DNA of 64,000 bases from Ovis canadensis (lineage: Eukaryota > Chordata > Mammalia > Artiodactyla > Bovidae), in contig NC_091257.1 of assembly GCF_042477335.2 (NCBI RefSeq), positions 49,632,501-49,696,500 on the forward strand, written 5' to 3'. A model generated the notes under the pieces. That model was given only the letters and a program-made list of their open reading frames with translations. It made no database searches and was not told the DNA's origin. Below are positions 45,104 through 56,097 of the stretch, in pieces (position 1 is the stretch's first letter; the number at the start of each line of letters is the position of its first letter). A program made the translations under genes and the position numbers.

Positions 45104-45590
45104 AGCATAAGAAAGAGGAGAAATATGAAAAAGTCTGAATGAATAGTTTGTCCTTGAAGAATCAGTCCTGTTTCAACAACCAGCAGCACTTTGGAATGAG
45201 GCACTTTGGGAACAAGGACTTGAAATAAGGTGGAGTTCAAATCAGCTGTGCCGAGTGCCAACCGTGTCATCACAGACTCAATATTTTTCTTTGAATCTGT
45301 TCCCTCCCCCATGAATGAGGATAAGATGGTCTATCTCCCATGCTTTGGGGGAACAGTAAATGCTATAAAGTACTGAGGAATATTATTCCAAATTGGAATA
45401 AGAGGCACTCCATAAATTACAGCTTTTGTTTTTAATCGTACCATGGAAGTTTCTTGTATGGTGCACTGAATTTGAATATCAAACATTCCAAGCAAGGGGA
45501 AGGATCTCCTTCAAAGATTGTTGAAGTGGGAAGGGGACTTGAGATGTTTGAATGAGGACATTGGGGTTTTGCAAAGTTGTGACTTGGACC
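45104..45590. other. single-copy DNA, no gene seen
   Basis: Nothing recognisable. Confidence 0.5.
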
Positions 45591-45603
45591 AGGTCATGCC
45601 CCT

Positions 45604-45821
45604 GTGTGTGTGTGCTAAGTTGCTTCAGTCATGTCCAACTCTTTGCAACCCTATGGCCTACCAGGCTCCTCTGTCCATGGGATTCTTCAGGGAAGAATTC
45701 TGGAGTGAGTTGCCATGCCATCCTCAAGGGGATCTTCCCGACTCAGGGAATGAACCCATGTCTCTTATGTTTCCTGCATTGGCAGATTGGTTCTTTACCA
45801 CTAGCACCATCTGGGAAGCCC
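45604..45821 (-). mobile_element. Bov-tA SINE
   Basis: Reversed Bov-tA with a (GT)n-type tail edge. 'aggtcatgcccct' (45591-45603) and 'aagtcatgcccct' (45822-45834) form a 13-bp duplication with one mismatch. Confidence 0.94.
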
Positions 45822-45834
45822 AAGTCATGCCCCT

Positions 45835-46233
45835 AAGAAGCAGCAAAAAGGGTCTTATAACCTGCCTATTTGAACTAGGAGTACAGTCAGGATAATCTAG
45901 AAATGTGTGTGGACCTGCACGTGGACCTTCCTTACTAACTGGTATTTGCTGGAACAGTTGCTTAACTGCCTTCAGAAAAGAATATTCTCCTTTGTGCTTG
46001 TTAAATTCATCTGTTTTCAGGACAGTTTGGACAGTTCTCTGTTTTGTTAACTCCGCAGACCCTCCCCCGGCTTGACTAGAGCCCACAGCTAAGGTCAGAT
46101 GAGTCGTGAGGAGACTGGCAGCTAGATTCCCCGGGCAGGGGTTGCTGTAAGGAAAATGCAGAAGATGGCATTGAATCCGGCTCTGGGTAAATAACACATT
46201 TGTTGAACGAATAAATGAAGAATATATAATACT
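45835..46233. other. single-copy DNA, no gene seen
   Basis: Nothing recognisable. Confidence 0.5.
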
Positions 46234-46320
46234 TGGGGCTTCCTAGTTGGCCCTAGGGGTAAAGAACCTGCCTGGCAATGTAGGAGACATAAGACAATCG
46301 GGCATCTGAGCACACACACG
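46234..46320 (+). mobile_element. internally deleted Bov-tA SINE
   Basis: The tRNA-like head ('ggggcttcctagttggccct' to 'atgtaggagacataag') is fused directly to the 3' tail ('catctgagcacacacac'). About 130 bp of body is missing. Confidence 0.75.
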
Positions 46321-46341
46321 TTTGACTTTTGTGTCAAACGT
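46318..46341. other. perfect 9-bp inverted repeat
   Basis: 'acgtttgac' and 'gtcaaacgt' separated by 6 nt. No T-run follows. Confidence 0.8.
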
Positions 46342-46354
46342 TGTATAACTCTTG

Positions 46355-46665
46355 CTTTTAAAATGCAGAGAATGATCTTGTGGACACAGTGGTGGAAGGA
46401 GAGGGTAGGATGAATTGAGACAGTAGCATCGACATATATGCACTACCATATGGAAAATAGATGGCTAGTGGGAAGCTGCTATTATATATGACACAGGGAG
46501 CCCAGCCTGGCGGTCTATAATGACCTAGAGGTGAGATGGGAGAGGGGAGGGAGGCTCAACCGAGAGGGGAGAGATATATATAATTATGACTGATTCACTT
46601 TGTTGTATGGCAGAAACCAAACAATATTGTAGAACAATTATCCTCCAATTAAAAAAAAATTGTAT
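46355..46665 (+). mobile_element. bovine-type L1 3' end
   Basis: 'ttgtggacacagtggtggaa', 'cactaccatatggaaaatag', 'ggctagtgggaagctgct', 'ggcagaaaccaaacaatatt', 'attatcctccaattaaaa'. Sense, A-rich tail. Confidence 0.85.
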
Positions 46666-46685
46666 TCATCTGTTTTTTTAAAAAA

Positions 46686-46785
46686 GATGTGTTAGGCACC
46701 TTCTGTGTCCCAGGCTGTTTTAGTCTTTATTACTCTTGGGAAGGGTGTGATGAACTCAACAACCCCTTTGTTTTAAGAGGAGAAA
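46686..46785 (-). repeat. possible MIR fragment
   Basis: 'gtgttaggcaccttctgtgt' then 'caacaacccctttgttttaa' resembles reversed MIR. Tentative. Confidence 0.4.
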
Positions 46786-48079
46786 AAAAAAAAAAAAGAC
46801 GGAAGACGGTTTTGTAAGAGCAGTGGGCTTCAGCGGAGAATGAGGGAATGCTAATCACAAAGTTTACTGCCTTCCTACTTCTGCCCCGAGCGACAGTAGC
46901 AAGAGCCTCATCTCACAGGTGCGTGTCTGACACCCTCACCTTTTCACCTGGGTGGGGCGAATGTTACTGGGGAATGTGAAATGTTCTTCCTCCAGGCTTT
47001 CTGCAAAGTCTGAAGGGGGAGGTAGGGCTCAGAAATGTGGGGGAATGCCCAGGTCTGAGAAAATTCACGGATCAACTTGGAATCCTGGTATCTCCAACTG
47101 AAAGGACCTCAGAGGCCCTTAGGTTCAGCCCTTAAGCCAAGCAAACCCCCTCTTGATAAGGGATCAGAGCATCTCAGTTGGCATACCTTCAGTGCTGGGG
47201 AACTCTTTCCCTCACGAGGCAGTCCATGCTGGTTCTGAAAGTTGTTCTTCACCATACTGAGCTGAAATCTGCTTCCACATGGTTCAGCCCAGGGGTCCCA
47301 GCTCTGCTCTCTGATGTCACGCCAAATACGTCTAATTCCTTTCCCAGAGGAATTCAGTGCCCTTAAGTGTCTAAACTCAGAGATCTCGTCCCCTCTAAGA
47401 CTTTCTTTTCTCGCTTCTGCAGACTCCTCTTGTGCTGTTGCTAAGTCGTGTTCGACTCTTTGTGATCCTCTTAAGTGTTTTGATTCCTAAACCCTCCCCT
47501 CCTAGCTGGAACAAGAGAAATTGGAAATGAATGGGCTGAACTGCTTCAAGGCTCCCTGGGAAGAACTTTTAAAAATGCACACTTGAGTGACAAGAGGCAG
47601 TGAAGAAGGCACTGGGGGCTGCCTCTCCAGCCGTGAAAACGAGGACAGAGGTCAGGGCTCATCTGGCTGGTGTCTGCGCCTCTAAATAATGCTTAGGACA
47701 CTCAGAACACTTTTTAAAAGGCCAGGCTGCAGAATCTGATATACTAGAACCAGGGAAGTAAATCTAACGGTTCTCAGAGCATCCTTGCTCCTAGCAGTTT
47801 ACACAGCCATCTCTGGGCAGAATTACATTTACAGGAGGAAGAGGATGGATGGAGTTAAAGCTTAAAGAGTCTGGGAAATGACGACTACCATAAACCCCAG
47901 TCCCTCCGCCCTCATAAATGTTTTCCCTGTGTTTTGTAAAGAACTGAAATTGAGAAAAGGGTGTCCATGACACCTTAATAATAATGCCCCCTCTACCCAG
48001 TGACACCGTGATACCAACCTACTCCTTCTACAGACTCTATGAGTGACCAAGGGCTTCATTTTTAAAAACGTTTTAATGC
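46786..48079. other. 1.3 kb single-copy DNA, no gene seen
   Basis: Includes a ~37-bp Bov-A tail remnant at 47434-47470 ('ctaagtcgtgttcgactctt'). No gene seen. Confidence 0.5.
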
Positions 48080-48084
48080 ATTTA

Positions 48085-48356
48085 TATTTTTATTTATTTC
48101 TGGCTGTGCTAGGTCTTTATTGCCATGTGAGGGCTTTCTCTACTTGTGGCGAGTGGAGGCCCCTCTCCAGGAGCGTCACTTGGGCTTCTCATTGTGGTGA
48201 CTGCTCTTGTTGCTCTAGGGTGTGCAGGCTTCAGTAGTTGCGGTGCACGGGCTTTGTTAGTCCAAGGCATGTGGAATCTTCCTGGACCAGGGATTGAACC
48301 TGTGTCCCCTGCATTGCCAGACAAATTCTTAACCACTGGGCCACCAGGGAAGTCCA
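48085..48356 (-). mobile_element. CHR-type SINE (CHR-1-like)
   Basis: Left edge is the T-rich complement of the tail ('ttatttatttctggctgtgc'). Right edge is the reversed head ending 'gggccaccagggaagtcc'. Confidence 0.88.
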
Positions 48357-48366
48357 TTCATTGTTT

Positions 48367-48573
48367 TAAAATATATTTATTTATTTGGCTGCACCAGGTT
48401 TTAGTTGCGACATGTAGGACTTTCAGTCTTTGTTAGGGCATGAGGGATCTTTTGTTGCAGCATGTAAATTCTTAATTGCGGCTTACAGGATCTAGTTCCC
48501 CGATCAGGAATTGAACCCAGGCCCGCTGCACTGGGAGCTCCGAGTCCTAACACTGGACTGCCAGGGAAGTCCC
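48367..48573 (-). mobile_element. CHR-2-like SINE
   Basis: 'atatttatttatttggctgc' tail complement, body with 'gatctagttccccgatcagg', head complement 'ctggactgccagggaagtcc'. Same orientation as the preceding CHR. Confidence 0.88.
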
Positions 48574-49373
48574 CAAGGCTTAATTTTTAAAGGTAGCTTT
48601 TTAATGATAAAACCAAAAGACCTAAGTATAGGGCATGTAAGCTAATCCAATCCCAGTAATAGAAACTCATTTTTTTTTTTGTATTTGCATAATGGCAAAT
48701 TATTCTGTTGTTTGCTTCACTGATATTATCAGATGATTTTATCTTGGGTAAGTATGTGAAGCTAGGTTACAGTCTAACATGTAGGTTCAAAGCCACGTTG
48801 ATGCAATGCAAGTTTGCTTTTGTTCTGATTTCTTCCACTTAAAAGAATGACGCTTCCTGTTTGTTACTTAACTATGCCAGTTGTGGCTATAGCTCGCTAC
48901 CAGTTCCGGCGACGAGGTCTGTGATGGGAGGGCAATAGCACTAGCTCTATTTTCCAGGTCAGGCAGGCTGAGGCGGAGAAACATCCAGTGATGGGCGCAG
49001 GGCTTTGTGACTCTAGATAATAGACCTCAAATAATAACCCAGTCTTCTTCCCAGTGCTATTTCCCTTGCAGTATTCTCCAGGACACGAGCTAACTAAAAC
49101 GGAGATGAAAGAATTAAACACACAGAGGCACATTTCTATTCCAGACCATTGGAAAATACTAGCAACATCCACGAACCCATACTTTGCACAATTATTAGAA
49201 AGAAAATAAAACTTGATCATTACCTCCAAAACAAAATCAGTTAAAAGCAAGTTCTCTAAATCTTTGAAAATCTCACCAAGGGTAAGTTTTTAAAGAGAAT
49301 GGTCTTCTGTGGCATGTGAGCTAGTTTGGGGCGGAGTAAGTACTTGGTCACCCTTGATTCTCTCTTTTTTTTT
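48574..49373. other. single-copy DNA, no gene seen
   Basis: Nothing recognised. T-runs at 48670-48681 and 49363-49375. Confidence 0.5.
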
Positions 49374-49375
49374 TT

Positions 49376-49674
49376 CAAAGTCACTCAGTCATATCCAGCT
49401 CCTTGTGACCCCATGGGCTATATAGTCCATGGAATTCTCCAGGCCAGAATACTGGAGTGGGTAGCCTTTCCCTTCTCCAGGGGATCTTCCCAACCCAGGG
49501 ATTGAATCCAGGTCTCCCGCATTGCAGGTGGATTCTTTATCAGATGAGCCACAAGCAAAGCCCAAGAATACTGGAGTGGGTAGCCTATCCTTTCTCAAGC
49601 GGATCTTCCCAACCTAGGAATCAAACTGGGGTCTCCCGCATTGCGGACGGATTCTTTACCAACTGAGCTATGAG
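49376..49674 (-). mobile_element. dimeric Bov-tA SINE
   Basis: A complete reversed Bov-tA is joined at 'aagcccaagaatactggagt' to a partial body plus head, exactly as at 29.16 kb. Confidence 0.9.
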
Positions 49675-49744
49675 GGACCTAGACACATCAAATTTTCCTT
49701 CTCTGTGTCTGGGCAGTCTTTATTGGAGTCTGCTAAGAGCAAGG

Positions 49745-49962
49745 TGGGCTTCCCAGGCGGCGCTAGTGGTAAAGAACTGGCATGTCAGTGCAGGAGATGC
49801 AAGAGACGTGGGTTCAGTCCCTGGGTTGGGAAGATCCCCTGGAGAAGGAAATGGCAATCCACTCCAGTATTCTTGCCTGGAGAATCCCATGGACAGAGGG
49901 GCCTGGTCTATAGGGTCACAAAGAGTTGGAAACAACTGAAGAGATTTAGCACACACACAAGC
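49745..49962 (+). mobile_element. Bov-tA SINE
   Basis: Head 'gggcttcccaggcggcgcta', body, (AC)n tail. 'aagagcaagg' (49735-49744) and 'aagagtaagg' (49963-49972) form a 10-bp duplication with one mismatch. Confidence 0.94.
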
Positions 49963-49972
49963 AAGAGTAAGG

Positions 49973-50095
49973 CACACAAACTGCTCTAATTAAAGAAAAT
50001 GTTTGGTGGTCCAAAGAGGAATATTCCAGAGATAGAAAACAAGGCTGTTACTGAGGTTTGGTGATTGCTCCACCAAAGCCACAGATCTGGCTATC
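49973..50095. other. spacer
   Basis: Unassigned. Confidence 0.4.
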
Positions 50096-50101
50096 CTCAA
50101 A

Positions 50102-50309
50102 GAAAGTGTTAGTCGCTCAGTCATGTCCAACTCTTTGCTATCCCATGGACTGTTGCCCACCAGGCTCCCTGGTCCATGGGATTTTCCAAGCAAGAATACT
50201 GGAGTGGGTTGCCATTCCCTTCTTCAGGGCATCTTCCTGACCCAGGGATCAAACCCAGGTCTCCTGTATTACAAGCAGATTCTTTACCATCTGAGCCACC
50301 AGGGAAGCT
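50102..50309 (-). mobile_element. Bov-tA SINE
   Basis: Reversed Bov-tA ending with head complement 'gagccaccagggaagct'. 'ctcaaa' at 50096-50101 and 50310-50315. Confidence 0.93.
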
Positions 50310-50315
50310 CTCAAA

Positions 50316-50805
50316 CTGGTCTCTCAAATAAAGAGTAAAACTTAAGGAGAACTCCTCTGATTCTTTGGAGATTTTAAGATAACTGCTTGTTGACTCAATA
50401 TAGTAATCTGTTTCTTCAGGGGTAACTGGAAATATTCTTTTCACTTTTATGTAAGATATGTGTTAATCTTGGCTCTGAAGGAGCAGTTTGCATCCAAGAT
50501 TCTCAAGGAACTCTTCTGAGATGAATTCATTTTGGAGACACATAGCTTATTTATTTCCATTCCACAGAGATTTAAATGAGTTCTGATGGGGGATGTTCTT
50601 TTTCCAAGGAAAGTGTAATACACTAGAGGCTGAGTTCTTACTCAGCTCAGAGTCTGTTATCCTCCTAATGGATCCTCCTCCACTTCATTTTGAAACAGAA
50701 GAATGTTAAGACCCACAACTCATGTCAAGAATGTAAATTTTGAATATTGATGCCATGTGTACTTAAAAGAAGTATCTGATCAGTTACTAGGCTTAATGAC
50801 TTCAT
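50316..50805. other. single-copy DNA, no gene seen
   Basis: Nothing recognised. Confidence 0.5.
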
Positions 50806-50955
50806 TTCACCATCCACCACCCACTCATTCATCCATCCACCATCCAGCATCCATCCCTCCACCATCCATCATCCATCCATCTGTCTATCCATGCATCCAT
50901 CCTACCCATGCATCCATCCATTCATCCACCCACCATCCATCATCCAACCATCAGT
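50806..50955. repeat. (CATC)n/(CCAT)n imperfect microsatellite
   Basis: About 150 bp of CATC/CCAC-based tetranucleotide repeats with interruptions. Confidence 0.95.
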
Positions 50956-51461
50956 CCCTTGGGAGAGGTCTGGCCACTCTCTACTTCCTGCTGGTTCCTT
51001 AGGTTTACTCGCAAGGTGTCAGCCCCACCTATGATCATCAACTTTTAAAAGTTTGCACTTAACCAGCAAGGCATGATGGCTATAGTTAAAGCACCAGGCA
51101 GGAAGGATTCTTCTGGACCAGAATGGCCAACTGCCCCAGTCTTCCCTGACTGTATTGGTTTTCATACTGAAAGCCCTCAGTCCCAGGAAATGGACTGATG
51201 GGTTGCCCTAACTCGAACTTTCTGGTAATCAGTGAGAACAATGTGGTAAGGACAGTCCAGGTGAAGCTTGATTTAGGTTTATTTGGCCTGTTTATTGTTT
51301 ATTTAAACAGCAGAGGCGTGTGTGTGTACTGCATAGTCCTGGCCCCTATGGAATTATTAATATTTTCATGGAGATTTCCTTTGTCAAGATGTTCTGGGTC
51401 CACAGCCAGGAGGTATGAGGAGCCCTGGGAAACTTATGTATGATTTCCTGTACAGGTATCA
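50956..51461. other. single-copy DNA, no gene seen
   Basis: Nothing recognised. Confidence 0.5.
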
Positions 51462-51684
51462 TTGAGGGCTTCCCAGGTAGCACGAAGGTAAAGAACCGTC
51501 CTGCCAATGCAGGAGCTGCAGGAGATGTGGTCCGATCCCTGGGTGCGAAAGAGCCCCTGGAGGAGGAAACGGCAGCCCACTCCAGTATTCTTGCTGGGAT
51601 AATCCCAAAGACAGAGGAGCCTGGCGGGCTCCGGTCCATGGGGTTGCAAAGAGCCAGACACAATGAGCACGCACGCATGCATGC
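51462..51684 (+). mobile_element. Bov-tA SINE
   Basis: Head 'gggcttcccaggtagcacga', body, tail with 'gcacgcacgcatgcatg'. 'acaggtatca' at 51452-51461 and 51685-51694 is a perfect 10-bp duplication. Confidence 0.94.
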
Positions 51685-51694
51685 ACAGGTATCA

Positions 51695-52219
51695 CCAAGG
51701 CCTAATTCTCCGTGTTGTGCTGTGTTTTCCTCCTGAGCACCCCGGGGGGAGTTTCAGGACTGGGGAGACCCTGGGGTCCTGGTTGCTGGAAAGGTGGGTC
51801 CTCTCCAGCGGCTGTCCTACAACCAGCTGGGGTGAATTCTTCCTCACTCATCTTATTTTCTTTTTGCAACAATTTTACCCTTTATTTTTGTCTTTTACTG
51901 CATGTATTTTCTATATTTAGATCTAGAAATGGAATGAAATTAACTGAGGTTTCCAGCCCACCTTATGCCAAGTGCCATAACAGAAAGTGATGTGTTACTG
52001 TGTCTGCCCGTGGTCAGTACCATGAGGTGCCCTCTTGGGATGGTGATGGTAGGTGCTGACCCTTGGAGAAGGGCTCTGAGAGGGGCCACAAGTTTTCACA
52101 GGAGGGCCTTTCAGTGACTCTGTACAGACAGAAGGCCGTTATGTAAGAGAAGTATCGAGAAGCCCACACCAGGAGTCCTCTGCTGGGGATGGAATGGGAG
52201 ACTAAAGTCTACAGGTAGC
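51695..52219. other. single-copy DNA, no gene seen
   Basis: Nothing recognised. Confidence 0.5.
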
Positions 52220-52230
52220 GGTGGGATGAT

Positions 52231-52424
52231 GAAAAGTGAAAGTCGCTCAGTTGTGTCTGACTTTTTGTGACCCTAGGGATATACAGTCCATGGAATTCTC
52301 CAGGCCAGAATACTGGAGTGGGTAGCCTTTCCCTTCTCCAGAGGATCTTCCCAACCCAGGGATCGAACCCAGGTCTCCTGCATTATAGGCGGATTCTTTA
52401 CCAGCTGAGCTACCAGGGAAGTCT
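52231..52424 (-). mobile_element. Bov-tA SINE
   Basis: Reversed Bov-tA. 'ggtgggatgat' (52220-52230) and 'ggtgggataat' (52425-52435) form an 11-bp duplication with one mismatch. Confidence 0.94.
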
Positions 52425-52435
52425 GGTGGGATAAT

Positions 52436-52950
52436 ACTGTGAGCTAACCAAAGCCTCAGTCCCTGTCTGTCCTCAGAGGAGAGCAGTGAGTCAGGGAGTA
52501 AGTCGTGTACATGAAGGTTTAGGTCACAGGCAAGGTGGGTCTCATACTCTGCCTTCTCAAGGCCTGAGGAAGGGAGAGAACAGGTCTGGGGGAGTCAGTC
52601 AGCAGGGGTACACAGAGGCGCGGTCCTGGGTCTCACCTTTCTTGGGCCCAACTCCAGGGAGGGAATGAGCTTACTAAGCAGAAGGGAGCCATACGAGAGC
52701 CTCCCTACAGACATCTGTCCCCACACACACTGGTAGAAGCTGGAAGAGATCTGGGCCTGAGGGTGTGACAGCTACCTGTGGGAACTGAGACCTGAGGCCA
52801 CACCTGAAGCTCTGCGGAGTGCACACCAGCCCATCCCCCCAGCACCTTGGCTGCGTGGAAGTCAGCCCTGCCCCCAAGGAAAGGAGGCAATGCTGGATCA
52901 CCAGAGATGCATCTTCTTCCAAATGGAGGCTTGAGCTAGATGGTGAATTT
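52436..52950. other. single-copy DNA, no gene seen
   Basis: Nothing recognised. Confidence 0.5.
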
Positions 52951-53112
52951 CAGCTCAGTTCAGTTGCTCAGTTGCGTCTGACTCTTTGCAACCCCATGGA
53001 CTGCAGCACGCCAGGCTTCCCTCTCCTTCACCATCTCCCAGAGTTTGTTCAAACTCATGTCCATTGAGTCAGTGATGCCATCCAACCATCTCATCCTCTG
53101 TCATCCCCTTAT
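52951..53112 (-). mobile_element. BovB LINE 3'-terminal fragment
   Basis: Reversed BovB 3' end from 'cagctcagttcagttgctca' to 'ctctgtcatcccctta'. The codon at 53101-53103 (minus) is TGA. Confidence 0.9.
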
Positions 53113-53130
53113 TTGAGAAAAATAGTGTTG

Positions 53131-53366
53131 GGACTTCCCTGGTGGTCCAGTGATAAAGAATCCACCTTCCAAAGCAGGGGATGCGGATTCAATCCTTGAT
53201 CAAGGAACTGAAATCCCACATGCCACAGGGCAACTAAGCCTGCATACCACAACTCCTGAACCTGCATGCTCCAGAGCCTGTACTCTGCAACTAGAGAAAG
53301 CCTGTATGCCACAACAAAGACCTAGTGGATTCAAAATTTAAAATAAACAAAATTAAAAAAAAAAAG
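53131..53366 (+). mobile_element. CHR-type SINE (CHR-1-like)
   Basis: Head 'gggacttccctggtggtcca', 'ggattcaatccttgatcaag', CHR body with 'ctgcaactagagaaagcctg', poly-A tail. Confidence 0.9.
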
Positions 53367-54700
53367 TTATGCTTCTTTCACATCTGACCTTGAGGATTGA
53401 GATGAGTGTCGCTCGAGTAAAAGAATGATAACCATGCTTATAGCAGAGACTGTGAGAGCTGATACCTGGGGAGTGTTTATGATGAATTTTTACCTGGATT
53501 AACCCAGGAACAATTTACAACGGTTACTTGCTACTTAGTTGCCACTTGGGAGGAAATTGGGGCACAGAGAGGGTAAGAAAGTTGCTCAGGGTCACAAAGG
53601 AGGATGCTGAATCTGAACCCAGTCATCTCCACAGCCCTGAGCAATGTTTACAAACCAATTGGTCAGGAATTCTTTCCTAATCTCCAACTGCAGTCTTCTT
53701 GTGAGAGTTTAAACCACGCCTTCTTGCTTTGTTCTTAACAGAAAGAGCTAACAGCGACTCACGTGATCTGTTATCTTTTCTCCCTTTCCTCTTTTTCAAG
53801 CCCAAATGACCTTGGTTGCCTCAGCCTCTCCACAGAGTGCCCGTGACCTGAGGCCAGGCTCTCATTCCTTGGTTCTTTCTGCTGCACTCACTCCTTTGGT
53901 GTCTGAGCCTGAATTGGAACAGAGATCAGTATCTGATGAGGATTCTAGGAAGATTGCATCTTTATGACTCCCAAATAGGCAAATGCTGGTGTTGGATCTA
54001 ACAATGTCTTTCAACAGGAACAGCTCACTCTCAGGGTCTCCCACGGTCCCAGCCTGAGCCTGCAGAGCTTTTATGAAGATGCCCCAACACTCTTTTCCAA
54101 ATCTTCTGGGGAACGAGCTATTTGGCCTTACGGATGCAGCCGATTGCCAGGCCTGTTCTCTGTCTATCTAAATTATGATGGCAGAGAAGATAAAAATACA
54201 AAGACCAAAAAGTCATTTTTCTCCTCCTGAAATGCCACAATTCTTTGAGCCTTTCATTTTCTTCTGCTTTTTTTTTTGCTGATAACAATGAGGAATGGTT
54301 TCTGCCTCTGCTTTTATTGGCTTAGCATTTGGGGTCATAAGAATGTAAATGTTTCCCCAAGGAAAAATACATCGAGGGGGAGGGGTGGATTAGCTAGATG
54401 GTTTCTTTTATTTTTAAAATTTTAGTTATAAAAGGAAAAAGAATCTGCTGAACTAAACGAAGTCGGGATCTGATCTGAAACAGAAACTAGAGAGCAGAGA
54501 CCACCATTCATTTGGGTTGGACAACTCTGGGGGTCCCATTTAACTTGGCATGGGTTTAAACAGTTCTATTTTAAATCCAATGACAGTCCTCTTCAAACAT
54601 ATTCATAGTTGGGTCAGGTCACATAATGAGTAAAACTGATTTTGTTCATTTATTCCTTGAACTGCCTGTACCACCTGATTTCCATGCCAACTTTTCAATG
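53367..54700. other. 1.3 kb mostly single-copy DNA, no gene seen
   Basis: Contains a MIR (listed separately). Otherwise nothing recognised. Confidence 0.5.
53530..53642 (-). repeat. MIR SINE
   Basis: 'gaggaaattggggcacagag', 'agaaagttgctcagggtcac' and 'gctgaatctgaacccagtc' are a clear reversed MIR core. Confidence 0.75.
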
Positions 54701-54711
54701 TGGGGTGAATT

Positions 54712-54929
54712 TTGTTGTTGTTTTAGTCATTCTTTGAGAGTCATGTCTGACTCTTTGTGACCCCATGGACTGTCGCCCCCCAGGCTCCTCTGTCCATGGG
54801 ATTTCCTAGGCAAGAAAACTGGAGTGGGTCACCATTTTCTTCCCCAAGGAATCTTTCCACCTCAGGGATCAAACCCACATCTCCTGCATTAACACTCAGA
54901 TTCTTTCCCTCTGAGCCACCTGGGAAACC
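54712..54929 (-). mobile_element. Bov-tA SINE
   Basis: Reversed Bov-tA. 'tggggtgaatt' (54701-54711) and 'tggggtgtatt' (54930-54940) form an 11-bp duplication with one mismatch. Confidence 0.94.
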
Positions 54930-54959
54930 TGGGGTGTATTCAGCAAGTGGCTATTACCT

Positions 54960-55675
54960 TTTTCTCATCATCAGTTTCTCCCTCAAGTCCTCTCTAAGCT
55001 GTCATTTACCCTCACCCCTCTATGGAAGCTGTGCTCTTAGAAATCCACAAAGGAAAAAAAAAACCCTTCCTTTAGATCAAATGGAAAGAATTTTGAGCTC
55101 TTTTTTGCCATTCTACCTAGGCCCTTCAGCTTTGTTGCCTGGCACCGCCTTCCCCTTCACGCTGCCTCAGTCTCCAGCCTCTTGGATACACTGTGATCAT
55201 TCCTTCTCAGGAGGGTGTCCATCCATTCTCGATCATCCTCCACAGCTTGGCGCCCACCTCTAGACTTCATTTTCTCTATGTTAATCTTGGCTGAGGCTCC
55301 TATCTTGAACTGTCAATGTTATTTATGTCATTGCCAGGTCTGCACCTCCCACACTGCATCTCTGAGCTCCTAGCCAGCAGCTCCATCACCTTCTGAACGA
55401 TTTCATCTGTTCATTTGCTTTACTCTGGCACCTGAAACTCAGCAGACCACCTGCCAAGATCATCTTCCAAGTTCACATCTCCTGAATTCTCTGCCAAGGG
55501 CACCATCATTTCATCTCTGAATCAATGGTCGTTGTTAACTCCTTTTCCCAGACTTTGAGCTCCAATGGGAGCAGAGGTTGCTCCCATCTTTCTCGCCATC
55601 TCCCAGGAGCCTGGCACAGTGCTAGGCACATAGTAGGAACTCAGTACACATTTGCTGAATGATTGAATGATTTTT
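54960..55675 (+). repeat. L2 LINE 3' region, sense
   Basis: The terminal part 'gcctggcacagtgctaggca' to 'gctgaatgattgaatga' is an unmistakable L2 3' end. Upstream sequence follows the order of the L2 3' coding region but is strongly diverged. Confidence 0.65.
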
Positions 55676-55749
55676 CTCTTTCATCACTTTTATTCAGTGA
55701 ATTAACCCATCAACCAATCTGCATGCGTGTGTTTGGGGAGGCTGTGGAT

Positions 55750-55863
55750 AGTACCTGTTGAGAGTGGGAGCTTTTGTGTTGGACAGTCAAGTTTCAGCCT
55801 TGCCTCAGCTGCTTTCTAGCTGGGTGACCTTGAGCAAGTTACTTAATCTCTTTATACTTTAGC
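55750..55863 (+). repeat. MIR SINE, left half
   Basis: 'caagtttcagccttgcctca', 'agctgggtgaccttgagcaa', 'gttacttaatctcttta'. The right half is at 58084-58200. Confidence 0.85.
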
Positions 55864-56097
55864 AGGGTTTGGGCAGGTGACAATGTTCCCATTTTAAAAA
55901 TTGAAGTATAGTTGATTTTCATTGTTTCAGGTATATAGCGATAGCAAAGTTACTTGGTTATGTATATTATATATATATATTCTTCTTCAGATTCTTTTCT
56001 CGTATAGGTTATTAGTTCCTGTGCCAATATAGTTTCCTGTGTTATACAGTAGGTCCTTGTTGTTTATCTATTTTTTACATAGTGGTGTGTAACTGTT

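Noticed and set aside
46318..46341. Intrinsic terminator-like hairpin
   Set aside because: No T-run follows and the sequence is eukaryotic; kept only as an inverted repeat.
48085..53366. Regularly recurring ~200-bp repeats that might look like an array
   Set aside because: They are dispersed SINEs in mixed orientations with individual target-site duplications; not CRISPR and not a satellite.
54757..55263. 168-codon plus-strand open frame
   Set aside because: Begins in antisense Bov-tA sequence and runs into a decayed L2; not a protein gene.
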